Assembly: GCA_037501455.1 (NCBI GenBank)
Contig: CM074863.1
Coordinates: 55,285,501 to 55,349,500 of the forward strand
From: Lantana camara
Lineage: Eukaryota > Streptophyta > Magnoliopsida > Lamiales > Verbenaceae
Direction of reading: 5' to 3'
Length of the DNA: 64,000 nt
Part shown: one piece after another, positions 47,154 through 59,400 of the stretch
Numbering within the stretch: the first letter of the stretch is position 1
Layout: each line of letters opens with the position of its first letter
Position numbers and translations under genes: made by a program
The notes under the pieces: generated by a model
Told to the model about the DNA's origin: nothing
Databases searched by the model: none
The model's input: the letters and a program-made list of their open reading frames with translations, nothing else

Positions 47154-48069
47154 TGTAGCGCCCGGAGCGGCGAGCCACGACATCCCCCGCACCTAGCCCC
47201 GAATCCTTATATGAAATAGAAATCCATACATAAGCCCAAGACTAAGCGAACGGGAACCTACACACACACTAAGCCAGGCGGAGCTAAGAAAAAAACCAGA
47301 GCGCGCAAAACACTGAGAAAGCGGAAGCATATGACAAAATCCATGAAGATAAATCCATAAAAACAGGTTCAACAATCCCTAGAAGCCTGTCCCGAAAATA
47401 AAAACATAACAAAAGTTCATAAGATTCATTCATAAATCATTAACAAATGCATAACATATACATGCTTCAATTATCAAAATCGTATCATATACAAAATGTG
47501 ACCGAATGTAAATGTAAATGCAACTCGAGTAGGGGACTAGAACTCGAAGGACTCACGACTCCCCCTAGCATGAACCAAAACCTGCAAACTGAGAAGATGA
47601 AGGGAGAGGGTCAGTCACAACTCGACTGAGTGAGAGGGCTAATGCATACCCACACACCTAATAACTATAAAGTAGAGCACATATCAAGCAAGAGATTATG
47701 AACAGGGAAAGGGTTTTGCACGCCAAATCATTTTCGAAAACAAACTTATACATATACCAAAACCAAAACAAATCAAACCAGAGTTTAAGGAAAGCTCCTA
47801 TCCCGTTTCATGATCAATAAATCATACCGAAGCTCGGCGAGTACGAGCACCTAGTCCCATCCTGGGCTCCTCCGACTAATCACACAAGCAAATAAAATCA
47901 AATGTATAGCAAACTTACACATTAACCTCCTTCTCCAGCGATGGAAGGGTTGCGCGACCCTAACCATCCATTACAGTCGAGGGGAGTGCAAGCTACTCCT
48001 AACCCTTAGGATCTCCATCACTCACCATACCTCCTGGTGAGATCAGGGGTAATCCGATCAGAGTGGAGA

Positions 48070-48965
48070 GTCAATATTGATGTCTTAGAATTTATGACCC
48101 GGATTCCTTGGCCTCGGTTTTATTGGGTAGATCCTTAGCTTATTAATTCCATTCCATTTCCCCAAATATTATCCCTAATTTTGATGATACTTATTTCCCT
48201 GAGTAGTTTCTTCCTTTTTCTTCGATTCCCTTAACTGGCATGAGGGATCAATTATGTTTTTTTCCTTCCAAAATCTTTTATAACCCGTTAACTCTTAAGT
48301 CACCCTAACTCGATTAAGAATCATCGTGTCACGATCTCTAGTTGTCTTGAAGTCTCTCAACCTATTCCTTCTAGGACATCCCTATACCTTATCTAATTCA
48401 AATCCCTGCTTCTCGGCATCTCTCTCTCTCTCGTATTTTAGCATCCGGTGAAGAGGTACTTCTCGGAGTCATCAAGTGGTACGCCCTAGTATTCACTTAT
48501 TCACAATCTCCACCATTCGGCAATCCATTGGAGCTCGTGATCTCCATTCTTTTTATGTCCCTAGACTTAACATCTTAGCTTCTTCCTTATAATCGGTCTC
48601 CGATTGTTGTTCTAAATCTTCTTCTCGTTATCACTTCGAGAAGAGTCTCTTGGTTTTCTCTTTACGAGCTCGAATTGATAGTATAACTCATCCCCTATCG
48701 ACTTACACTTCGATACATACTTTCCTTCCAAATGCTTTGCCTTCCTTTATCATTTCCCTTTAGTTGCTTTATACCTCCATATTCAACATCACAACATGAC
48801 AATTTAGCTTGGATCTGGAAAGTAAACTCCAATCCATATGAAGATAGGATGTCTCGCGGCTTGGCTTTCCATAAACATAGAATGAATATACTGATCGGTT
48901 CTCTTTAATCTCTCGAATAAAACTTCTTCCTTACTCAATATCCGAGGGGTCTCAACTCTCTCTTC
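48070..48965 (-). mobile_element. LARD-5 residual internal sequence
   Basis: Matches the LARD-6 internal region around 52590-52960. The shared TTTAGCTTGGATCTGGA stretch lies near 48800 here and 52755 there. The conserved short ORF is damaged in this copy. No gag or pol. Confidence 0.6.
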
Positions 48966-49052
48966 CGAAGTGAGCTCCAATTGGAGAGTGTTCTAGACTC
49001 AAAGAGGTTGATCATGTCCAAAAATCAGGTCAAACGAAGTTCGTATGAAGGG

Positions 49053-49176
49053 ATACCCGGCCGGGGAGAAATAAGGCAGAAATTTACCCGGCCGGGGAAA
49101 ACAGAGCAGAAACTTTCTGCACTAAAAGTACCCGCCCGGGAACTTTTCTTCACAAAATCTCCCCGCCCGGGGAGAG
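49053..49176. repeat. Palindrome quartet in LARD-5 LTR
   Basis: Units near 49053-49067 (ATACCCGGCCGGGGA), 49084-49100 (TTACCCGGCCGGGGAAA), 49128-49143 (GTACCCGCCCGGGAAC) and 49159-49176 (TCTCCCCGCCCGGGGAGA). Spacing is about 31, 44 and 31 bp. Confidence 0.75.
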
Positions 49177-50356
49177 GTTTTCAGCAAGAAAAAGAGCAGG
49201 AACAGGGCTGATTCAGGTGGGGGAAGAAGGGGCAACCAAAGCAGCACATATAGGCACAAAACGGAGCAGAAAACATGAGCAAATACTTCACACAAAAGCA
49301 CACAATAACAGCCAAGACATGGGATGAAAAGGATCAACATATATGCACCTTAAACTTCAAGAAGTGTAACGTTCATTCATGGAAACTCATATAATACTCA
49401 TCTACCATGAATTTCAAGCTCATATACTCAATAATGAAGTTCAAGTGATCCTATATCATACATCAACCCAAGCTATAACTAAAAGATGGAAAGAGCTCTC
49501 ATATATATACACAAACCTTATGCTATTCACTTCATATATCATAACTCAATCATACATGGCTCAAATCTGAATTTATTGGATGAAAATGATGACATAATCA
49601 TGGAGATAACAATCATACACTTACCCCTTGAATTTGGTTGAGTTTGATGAAGATTAGAGCTCCAAACTCTTCCTTGGTGAATAGTGAAAGGAACGGAAGA
49701 GTTTGCTCCCAAGTTTCAGCTTTTCCTCCTCTTTTCCTTACCTAAACCGAGATGAAGGAAACAAGGATTGATAATATATTGAGTTAGTAGAATGTGGGAC
49801 CAAGTTTCATGAGGAAAGGCCAAAAGATGAGGGACTTATGTGCAAATTGGTGAAAGGTGGCCAAACAAGCGCGAGTCAGTCTTTCGGTTGAATTTCAGAG
49901 TATCAAACGTGTTTAGAAAAATATGAGGCTAGGTTCCTTATTTTTCAAATCTCATCACGAGTCCGGTGCCACATCTGAAATTCCAATCCGAATTCCCGAG
50001 CTCAAGATATGGCCTCCGGAATCCGAGGCGCGTTACACTCTTTAGGCCATTGAATCCCCAAAAAAAAAAGAAATTGTGTCCGACCAATTCAAACAAATAA
50101 AAACGAATAAAATAAACACATAAACGAGTTAAGGAATCATATAATTCAAGTATATCATATATTCACAAAGTTCAAAATTAAAATCCAAATTAAAGAAATT
50201 AACTACGGAAATTAAAACCTAAAACTCAAATAATTAAGGCATATACGTCACTTAAACAATTTAATCGACGTATAAATTAAATCAAACAAGAAATTAAAAC
50301 ATCGGATACCCTCTTGTGAAGTCATACCTGGCTTGCCGAAGAAGTGGGGTATCACA

Positions 50357-50393
50357 GCGCGTACCTGTACGGCGGAGAAATCGGGGTGTCACA
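50357..50393 (-). mobile_element. LARD-6 3' LTR, first 37 bp
   Basis: Minus strand TGTGACACCCCGATTTC... from 50393. The LARD-5 copy next to it begins with a very similar TGTGATACCCC, so two LTR starts stand in tandem. Confidence 0.78.
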
Positions 50394-50408
50394 ACCTCTC
50401 CCCCTTAA
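50394..50408 (-). other. LARD-6 polypurine tract
   Basis: The minus strand reads TTAAGGGGGAGAGGT directly before the LTR start at 50393. Confidence 0.88.
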
Positions 50409-50625
50409 GAGGACCTGGTCCCCAGGTCCACTACCTCCAGTTCTGGACTCTTAAGCAGCTCTCTTGTGTTCATCCCACGCGGTTTAGAAACTTCACATCA
50501 GGAATTAGTTCGGAAAAGGTGTTGCAACAACAAGGGGTCTTCAGTTTGTTGTTAAGTTACGACCCTTAACTCACCGATGCCTAAACACTCGGAATTCTAG
50601 CAAACAAAGCAGGTAGTGCAACAAA

Positions 50626-50703
50626 GAGAGAAAACCCCGTCTCTTGAAGAACTAGTGAGAGCACCCCGTCTCTCAAACAGACAATGAGGGAACCCCGTCT
50701 CTC
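50626..50703 (-). repeat. Pre-PPT hairpin array, LARD-6
   Basis: Hairpins at 50626-50645, 50657-50674 and 50686-50703, with a weaker GAGAAACTCTC near 50717. Read on the element's sense strand, 50657-50674 is GAGAGACGGGGTGCTCTC, the same as the first LARD-3 unit. Spacing is about 30 bp. Confidence 0.8.
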
Positions 50704-52592
50704 AAACATAAAGAAAGAGAAACTCTCAAGCTCTCAAAACAACACTTAAATAAACAATCACGCATCAACCACACAAGAAACAAGTAGGGGATACCAAATA
50801 CATCAAGTATCAATCATACAAAAGAAGTTAAGACAACAAGCAACCAAAGCACTTACAGTCATAAAATTATTCGAATTAAAGTTGCATGTATGCATATGCC
50901 ATGGATGCTTGATGTACCGTTCACCGTTGTTCGGAATTCTTCCATTGTAGTGATCCGATTCAACACTGGATTCTCTGTTAGAGATTCCTTTAATCCCTAG
51001 TTCCATGGCTTAAAATGCACAATGTGTTCAAGGCTTCAATGATCACCATGACTTCGGTCCACGATCGATCCTCTTATCTTTAATAAACATCACGGTCCAA
51101 AGTTTGTTTGTTTGTTTTTTTTTTTTTTTTTTTTTTTTTTATCTTGAGTGTGTGCTTGAACTTAGCCCAATTAATTTATCCTTCTCCACGAATTATACTC
51201 AACCTCCTCAAATGCTTGAGCCAATCTTTAATAGCTCGAATCCTAGCCTTCAAGTCTTAATATCATCCCTAGTTCATGACGGAGAAATGATTGACAAATT
51301 GGCAACTCCTCTTGCTCATGTTGTGATCTTTCCTAGATTTTCCACGCCTATCTCTCGTTGAATTGACTCTCACTTCATCATCGTGGAATATGATGAATGG
51401 ACTAACTTTTATTATCCGATCCCCTCTTTACCGTTTCTTCTAATTCCTTCACAGTCCCATCGTCTCCAATGCAAGAGATACGTTATACCGTATACGATCT
51501 TTTCAACCTTGTAGATTTAGTGTGTAAATCTCATAGTAAGAAATTAGCGAGGCTGATTCTCCGATAGAAGATATCAATGATCAATCTGTACCCTGTCTTA
51601 TAGTTCCAAATCCCAAGCATTTCTTGAATTCGTATCTTCATCTTTCTAAACACTTATCTCTTCCAATATTATTCTCAAATCTTCATTCACTTCGATCTTG
51701 AAATTCTCTTCAATGTTAAACCTTCCATTTCATCTCTTGCCATTGGCGTAGAATCCGGTTACTTGTGGTTTCTTGCATTTTCCATGGTTCCCACTAAAGG
51801 TAGTTCATCAGAGTACGATCGTGAATATAGTCATCTCTCGGTCGGCTCTCCCCCTTAAAAATTCATATCCCCAACCATTGAGGTCGTTATGTTACTAATC
51901 AATTGAAAATTTACAATTGTCCAATTTAGCTCTCTCTGTACCGGTGTTTCTATCCAAGCTATGTGTCTGGTGATCTCGCTCACAATCACTTTGAAGTGTT
52001 TGGTAGGCACAACAACCTACTTCCTTCATTCCAAGATCCAGTTGTACTTTCCGGCCCTCCATATATCTTGCAATCCAACAATCTTCTTGTCTTAATTCAA
52101 GTAAGACCCGGTAGGAGTAACACTCGATGAATGGGAGAAATTGCCTATCAAGTAAACACTAAACAATGCATGTGGGATTGAGATGCCAATGCACATAACA
52201 AGCAATCAAAGATGCAACAAATTGGAGCAATTATATCAATTAAGGATGGACGCACATATAAATAAAGGAAATTAAATAATTTAAGCCGACGTACGATGCA
52301 TGTGCCATGAATGCAATACACCTGTCACCGTAGTGGTCAGCTTTAGCTCGGTAACTTGTTCTTCATCTCGTAAATTTTAGTTTGTTTTGAACTTGTTGAT
52401 CATGTCTCGTTTTTCCCACGGTCTTCGAAATCTTCATAAGTTTTCCTTATATCCATTTGTGTGTCTACATAGCTCAAGATTACAACTTCTTGAAACCAAA
52501 GTCTTCTAATCCCATACAATCGGTATTTCGATTTCTTCCCAAGTATCGACCTCCAAAGATGTTGTGAATCTTCACCTTGATGATTACCTTGA

Positions 52593-52874
52593 TCAACGTT
52601 CCCTTGACTTATACTTTATGAGCTCAGATTGATGGAATGAACTAATCCCCCGATTGCTTAGACCCAATTTTACAATTTCCTCGAAAAGCTCTTTGCCTTT
52701 CTTTATCATTTCCATTAGCTGTTCTATATCTCCCAATTTAACCTCACAACACGACAATTTAGCTTGGATCTGGAGGATAAATTCTAATGTGGCCGAAGAC
52801 AAAACCTTTAGCATTGTTGCCTTCCATACATTTGTATTCACCATATTGGATTGATTTTCTTTAACTCTTTTCAA
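52593..52874 (-). pseudogene. Conserved short ORF of LARD internal regions, LARD-6 copy
   Basis: A 93-codon frame of unknown function. The central part FILQIQAKLSCCEVKLGDIE, then QLMEMIKKGKE, matches the LARD-3 frame (FQIQAELSCYEIELEDMEQQ, then MVTIKKGK) residue by residue with conservative changes. It continues for ~30 residues beyond the LARD-3 stop. It is charged and likely helical, with no transmembrane stretch and no known retroviral motif. It may be a gene relic. Confidence 0.42.
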
Positions 52875-53562
52875 ATCCAGCTTCTTCCTTACTCGAAACC
52901 CGAAGTATCCCCATTTACTCTTCTTTTCCTTCTTCCAGTACTTGGCTTCTAAAACTTGATTTATTTGGAAGTTCTACTTTGCCAATTCACCTCGCTCTAA
53001 CCTTGAAGATTTTCCACAGTCGAGCAACTCCACAAACCTTGCAAAATTTCTACATTCCGAGTCAAATTTAATGGATTTAATAGTTAAGTAAAATATCTTG
53101 GTCATCCTCTTTGAAATTTCGAGAATGGAGCAGTTTCTAGTTTTCTTCCAATTAACAATGGTCTCATTCCAAAACCCGAAGTATCTCGACATGTTTCTTT
53201 TCTCCAAATTCCTTCTTATTTTAAAATTATAAATTTCCCTTTTCCACAATTAAGCTCCTCAGTCCTTAGCTTCAATTCGGATCATTTCATTAAACTAAAG
53301 GCTTTCTTCTTCAGTCCTCTAAACCCAGAGGCTGAACAGGTGGTACCTTCAAGTTTTCCTTTTGCCTCCTTCCTGAATTAAACGAATCGCATACCCGGTT
53401 GATCGACTCCCTTTCACGGTATACAGAGGTATGTGTTTAGTTTGTGGATATAAACATCACACCCTCGTACTATTACTTCATCCATGCCAAATCTTCACCC
53501 AAAATTTAATTCCCTTCTTGAGCTCGAACTCCCAACCTATACCCTTGTCGTAAGAATCACCA

Positions 53563-54484
53563 TGTAACAGCCCAAAACAGGGCCTGGAAGAAAATGGTAA
53601 ACTAAGGGCATTGGTAAAGCGTTTATAGACCGTGATCCAACTTTATAAACCTTCATGCATTGCATTCTTACATGAACTTTGTGCTCATATGTGATCTGAC
53701 ATGTTTTAAGGGGGAATTCTTAACCTTTGATACAGTTTACTATTCATTTTCCAAGCCTATATTACCCAATGCTTCAATGGAACCCTATAGGTTCATATCA
53801 CATGTTTTCCTATCCTTTGAACTTGTTTTCCAAGCTCCAGAAACATTCCTTGAACCATAAGGGCATTTTGGGAACTTACCGACCAAAGTTACTATTCTTC
53901 TGAAAATGAGCTTTTGATTCTGATATCTTTCCTACCCAAGTTTACAGTCAAATCGATCCTTGAGTCGAAATGAGTCTATTGAAATCATTCATGACTTGAA
54001 AATCTATTCCGAACTTCGTTTTATTGAAAATGTTTACGAAAACCCTAGTTCACTATTTCTACTACGAACGGTTTTCATTCGGAAAATGTTTTCTCTCTGG
54101 ATTTGCACTACTTGGTCTATTTCAAGATTTTTGAAATATTTTACAACTCTTGATTCAAACCCTAGCTTGAAATTTTGAAGCGTACGTTTGTACGTAAGAA
54201 TTCACTATTCATTCTACGTTTTCAACTTTCTATCGATAAAACGTTTTATAGTCGATGTTGGATTCAAAACGCTTCTCGATTTATTTCTTGAATTTTGGAA
54301 ACAATCCGGACTTGAAAATCATTCTCGAAAGTCGTTTTTCACTCATGTCGAGTTTCGAGCTCAAAACTTTTATTCACTAAAACTAATGTATCTTTCAAAC
54401 GGTAAATCCGATTTCGACGTATGAATATGCGTTTCGAAGCTAATTTTTGGCCGGACGGAATGGTTATACTTCCAGACACTCACC
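53563..54484 (+). mobile_element. S-family LTR, 5' portion (plus strand)
   Basis: Starts TGTAACAGCCCAAAACAGGG and aligns with the reverse complement of S-LTR pieces 3 and 2 (for example the GGGTTCC...GGTTCAT and GTTTTCCAAGCT stretches). No purine tract precedes it, so it is a 5' LTR or a solo LTR. The five bases before it are CACCA. It is interrupted at 54484 by Copia-1. Confidence 0.72.
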
Positions 54485-54869
54485 TGTTGGAAAACAGAAT
54501 CAGAAAGCAGCGGAATTTAAAAAATTTTCCCAACAAAAGGACCATGGACTCGCAATCGTGTAACCAAATTCGTAAAGATAGAAAACTTACTTTTCTTTTA
54601 TTCTTTCTTGAAGCGTTTCAAGCCACCCAAGAACGCTCTTCTCGCGGCTTGATCCCCTCTCCTTGGTAAAGCTCGAATCTTCAAACTTCTAACTTGAAGT
54701 CTCTAGAGAAAGTCCACCAACTTGATTACAATCTAACTAGTAAGGATGCTAGTTCTCTAGTTAGTGTTTAGGCTTAACCTAGGGTTTAATTTAATCTTGG
54801 AGAAAGGAAGGTGTTCAACACATGAACCAAGAATTGTCAATTAGCTCTAAAGGGGAGCATGAGCTCCCC

Positions 54870-54878
54870 TATATATAG
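54870..54878 (-). promoter_or_regulatory. TATA box, Copia-1 3' LTR
   Basis: CTATATATA on the sense strand, followed by GGGGAGCTCATG. The same box is at 63023-63031 in the 5' LTR, where it would drive the element's RNA. Confidence 0.6.
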
Positions 54879-55212
54879 GAAAGGGGAGGGACGGCCGAAC
54901 CTAGTCCTTATTGGACTAGGATTTGGTTCCTCTCTCTCCTATTACTTGATCATCAAGTATTTTCCAACTTTGACTTTGAATTCTATTTCTAGTCAACTTT
55001 TAAGAGAGCTTAAAAATATCCAAACTATTTTTGGATAATTTTATACTTTATTTATTATAAAATAAATAACTTATTTTTATCTAATTAATTAATTCGTAAT
55101 TAATTAACTAGATTATTTTCTCCAAAATTAGACTTTCTTTTTAATTCAAAATTAAACCAAAGTCTATTAAATAATTAACTAATTAATTATTTAATATATA
55201 TATATATATATA

Positions 55213-55280
55213 CACGTGTGTGACACGTGTCACAGTGACACGTGTCACTCACGTGAGCCACACGTGTGAATTCACACGTG
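55213..55280. promoter_or_regulatory. Six-copy G-box cluster, Copia-1 3' LTR
   Basis: CACGTG cores start at 55213, 55224, 55239, 55250, 55261 and 55275. Each core is flanked by further symmetric bases such as GACACGTGTC and CACACGTGTG. The cluster lies about 335 bp upstream of the TATA box on the sense strand. Confidence 0.7.
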
Positions 55281-56428
55281 TGGAACCCTCTTGGTCCGAT
55301 TAACTCGTTTAATCATTTTCAAGCCTCAACTCATGTAACCAAGTTGTTGTGTGTGACCCTCTAGGTTCTCAATTCAATTAGCAGTGACCCCAATTAATTA
55401 ATTCACTAATTAATTAATCAGTCCACAGATTAAACGACCATAGTCTAGCAACAGGTGTTTAACCCCTAGCTGAATTGGAATGTTCGGATTCGACAGAACC
55501 TTTAAGTCATTGAATCATGTGAGATACAATCCTCCTACTTACTATCTCTCAACCAAGATCTAGGGCAAGGGAATAATCAGAACCCTAATAATCTGGTCTT
55601 AAAGCTAAGTGCATTTCATATCCATTTGATCTCAATCCAAGAAACACTTTTCTTGATGTCTTGATCTACTGCCTTGGCCAAGGACTCCATATGGCATATG
55701 AATGACTTACACAATAAGAGATCACCTTGCAAATGCAAGTGTAGGTCCTATCTTGATTCTCATTCACTTTCATGAATCACTTGTGCAGCCCCAGCATAAG
55801 CCTTGAATCAGTTGTCTAAGGCGACACCCTTTAAAGCTTATACCTAAGACTACAGAGTTAACTCATAAAGTGAGAAGGAACCTCAAGTCTAAGGATCAAT
55901 TAATCACATCAATGACTCGTGAGATATTTCCTAATCTGGAAGTTTCCATTTCCTGAAATAGAAACTTCCTTTCCCATTTAGGAATGTTCTCACACGGGGC
56001 ACCTCAGTGAACTTACTTATTAAAGTAAGCACCCTCATGTATCACGCATATATCAACTATACACTTTGCACCTCCATGAAACAAGGTGGTCCTTCTTAAG
56101 GGCGTGATCCCACAAGCAAGCCTTAGAGGAGTCAGGTTGACACTCCCACTGTCTGTAGGACTCATCGGCTTGGAGTATTTTACTAATCATGACTCATGTG
56201 ATATAGGACTCGTTTCATGAACCATTTCACCTAAATGGTAGAGTCCTAAAGTCATCAGGATTAGGGGAGTTCTCATACATGCACAACTAAAGTAAACGCA
56301 TACCAAACAAGAGCATATAAAGAAGTGTTGCCTCAATTCGTTATTTTATTCAAAGATTGTCTGTGATTACAATAAGGAAAAGTACAAAGCGGATATACAA
56401 TCGGCTTTCTAGGGCACTATTCCTAACA

Positions 56429-56443
56429 ATCTCCCACTTGCCC
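56429..56443 (-). other. Copia-1 polypurine tract
   Basis: The sense strand reads GGGCAAGTGGGAGAT directly before TGTTAGG. The gag-pol stop codon (56445-56447) ends one base before it. Confidence 0.88.
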
Positions 56444-56444
56444 G

Positions 56445-59400
56445 TCAAAGCCATTCTAAAGCTACTCTAAGTCCCATCTTCTGAAGATGACCTTGGAAAG
56501 CTTCTCGACTAAGGGGTTTAGTAAGTGGATCTGCCACGTTCTCTGTTGATGTGACCCTCTCAATTCGCACATCTCCTCTTTTGATAATATCACGGATTAG
56601 GTGATACTTCCTCATAATGTGCTTGGTCCGTTGGTGAGATCTTGGTTCTCTTGCTTGAGCAACCGCCCCAGTGTTGTCACAAAACACAGTAATGGGGTCT
56701 TTCATGCTAGGAACAACATTCAACTCTTGAATGAAGTTTCTAATCCAAACACCTTCCTTAGCTACATCATTTGCAGCTAAGTATTCGGCCTCAGTGGTCG
56801 AATCTGCAGTGGTTGTTTGCTTGGAACACTTCCAACTCACTGCTCCGCCGTTTAGGCAGAAAATGTATCCTGACATTGACTTAAAATCATCTAAGTCAGA
56901 TGCAAAGCTTGCATCGCAGTATCCTTCGACAGTAAGATCTTTCTGACCTCCGTAAACTAAGAATAAATCTTTAGTACTTTTCAAGTACTTAAGAATATTC
57001 TTCACGGCAGCCCAGTGACCATCTCCAGGGTCAGATTGGAAACGACTCGTTACACTAAGTGCATAAGCCACATCCGGTCGAGTACACAACATTGCATACA
57101 TTATGCTACCTATTGCTGATGCATAAGGTGTATGAGTCATTCTTTCCTTCTCAAGGTTAGTCTTAGGACACATCTTCTTTGAAAGACATGTTCCTACACT
57201 CATAGGAAGGTTCTTAACCTTTGCAGACTCCATATTGAATCTCTTCAATACTTTGTCAATGTACATCGACTGTGATAGTCCTATTAACCTTCTAGATCTA
57301 TCTCTATAGATTTTAATTCCAAGGATATAGGACGCATCACCAAGATCTTTCATCTCGAATTGGTTCGATAACCATAACTTAGTCACTTTCATGTCATCCT
57401 TCGAATTCCCAATAAGAAGGATGTCATCAACATAAAGTACTAAGAATTGCACTGAGGTCTCCAATTCCTTTCTATACACACATGATTCATTCGAAATTTG
57501 GATGAAGCCAAACGCTTTGACTGATTCATCAAATCGAATGTTCCAATTCCTAGAAGCCTGTTTCAATCCATGGATTGATCTTTGGAGTTTGCAAACCTTT
57601 TGCTCACTCCCACTGAATGTGAAACCTATGGGTTGCTCCATATAAATGTCTTTGTCAATGTCACCATTGAGAAAGGCAGTCTTCACATCCATTTGCCATA
57701 TCTCACAGTCATAATATGCAGCAATGGCAAGCATGATCCGAATAGACTTTTGCATTGCAACTGGTGAAAAGGTTTCATCAAAATCCACGCCGGGTTTCTG
57801 AGTGAATCCTTTTGCAACCAGTCTTGCTTTGTAGGCTGCAATGCTTCCATCAACTCCAAGCTTTCTCTTAAAGATCCATTTGCAACCTATGGGTTTGACC
57901 CCATCAGGCAAATCTACCAAGGTCCAAACTTGGTTGGAGTTCATGGAATCCATTTCGGATTTCATGGCTTCTATCCACTGTTCAGAGTCAGAATCTGAAA
58001 GTGCCTCCTCATATGTTAAAGGATCATTATCCTTTTGAGAGATTTCATGGAAGAATCCATACCATCTCTCCGGCTGTCTAGGAGTACGTTCAGAACGCCT
58101 TAGAGGAGGATTTTCGTGTGTATCGAAATTCGTGATTGGTTGTGGTTGATCAGAGTGGGACGTTTCTTCAGTGGGTGGTGTGGGGTCATTTTGTACTTCT
58201 TCTAATTCTATGATCTTGCCCTTCTTTTCTTTAAGGAACGGTTCCTCAAGAAAAGTGGCATTTCTGGAAACAAACACCTTTTGTTCAGATTGATCATAGA
58301 AGTAGTATCCTATGGATTCCTTAGGATAACCTACAAAGTAGCATAAGTTAGAACGGGATTCTAACTTATCTCCCACTGTCCTCTTCACGTAAGCAGGACA
58401 ACCCCAAATTCTTAAGTAAGAATAACTAGGGATTTTACCATGCCACATTTCATAGGGCGTTTTAGGGACTGACTTAGAGGGAACTAGATTCAGAATCTTT
58501 GCTGCACTTTCTAGGGCATAACCCCAGAAAGAAGGTGGTAAGTCAGTGAAACTCATCATGGAACGAACCATATCAAGTAGGGTTCGATTCCTTCTCTCAG
58601 AAACTCCATTGAGTTGAGGAGTTCCCGGAGGAGTCCACTGAGAGATAATCCCATTATCTTTGAGATGATTAAGGAATTCTTCACTAAGATACTCGCCTCC
58701 TCGATCAGATCGAAGTGTTTTGATCTTGTGACCAGTTTGGTTCTCAACCTCCTTTTGAAATTCTAAGAATTTCTCAAAAGCTTCAGATTTATACTTCATT
58801 AAGTATACATAACCATACCGACTAAAGTCATCAGTAAAGGTTATGAAATACTGATGATTGCTTCTAGTGCTTACACTAAGCGGTCCACAAACATCAGTAT
58901 GGATCAAATCCAGAACCTTAGTGGCACGTTCCACAGTTCCTTTAAAAGGAACTTTGGACATCTTTCCTTTGAGACAGGATTCGCAAGAAGTTAACTCTTT
59001 GAGATCATTTTCAGAGAATGATCCTAAAGTGTTTATCTTGCTAATTCTGTTCTTGGAAATGTGTCCTAATCTAGCGTGCCATAAGGGAGCTGAAACTTTG
59101 TCATCTCTCTTACGCTTTGTTTCTCGTTGTATATTCATAATATTGATATTTTGAGTTAGGTAAAGTCCATTACTTAGAGTACCGATATGAACGGAAGAGT
59201 TGTTCCGTTTGATAAAGTATTTACCATTCTTAATATAAGTTTCATAACCTTCACAATCTAATATTGGAACTGAAATTATATTACGAATAATTTTCGGTAC
59301 ATAAAGGACTTTGTTTAATACTAACTCAAAACTACCTAAATCTAATCTAATTGTGCCTAAAGCTCGAGCTTCAACGTTTGAGCCATCGCCGATCTTCAAG

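Larger units (their letters stand above)
47154..50356 (-). mobile_element. LARD-5: rearranged LARD copy inside the LARD-6 LTR
   Basis: The plus strand starts TGTAGCGCCCGGAG (LTR end) and finishes GGGGTATCACA at 50356 (LTR start on the minus strand). Flanks are GCGTG (47149-47153) and GCGCG (50357-50361): a 5-bp duplication with one C/T difference. Read on the minus strand it is LTR start (50356 to about 48970), then LARD internal sequence (about 48965 to 48070), then LTR end (about 48070 to 47154). So parts of the LTR and most of the internal region have been deleted. Junction positions are approximate. Confidence 0.65.
50409..53562 (-). mobile_element. LARD-6 internal region (non-coding, incomplete)
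   Basis: About 3.15 kb colinear, on the minus strand, with LARD-4 (53400-53550 corresponds to 40240-40400) and with LARD-3 (short-ORF region). It has a hairpin array at 50626-50703, a 26-base T run at 51115-51140 and a short ORF at 52593-52874. By comparison with LARD-4, the primer site should lie about 440 bp beyond 53562; it is displaced by the S-family LTR and Copia-1. Confidence 0.78.
54485..56428 (-). repeat. Copia-1 3' LTR
   Basis: 1944 bp. The sense strand starts TGTTAGGAATAG at 56428 and ends TTTTCCAACA at 54485. Confidence 0.94.

Noticed and set aside
51115..51140. Poly(T) run as the tail of a minus-strand LINE or SINE
   Set aside because: No LINE or SINE body or target duplication is visible next to it; it lies inside LARD-6 internal sequence and is probably a simple repeat.
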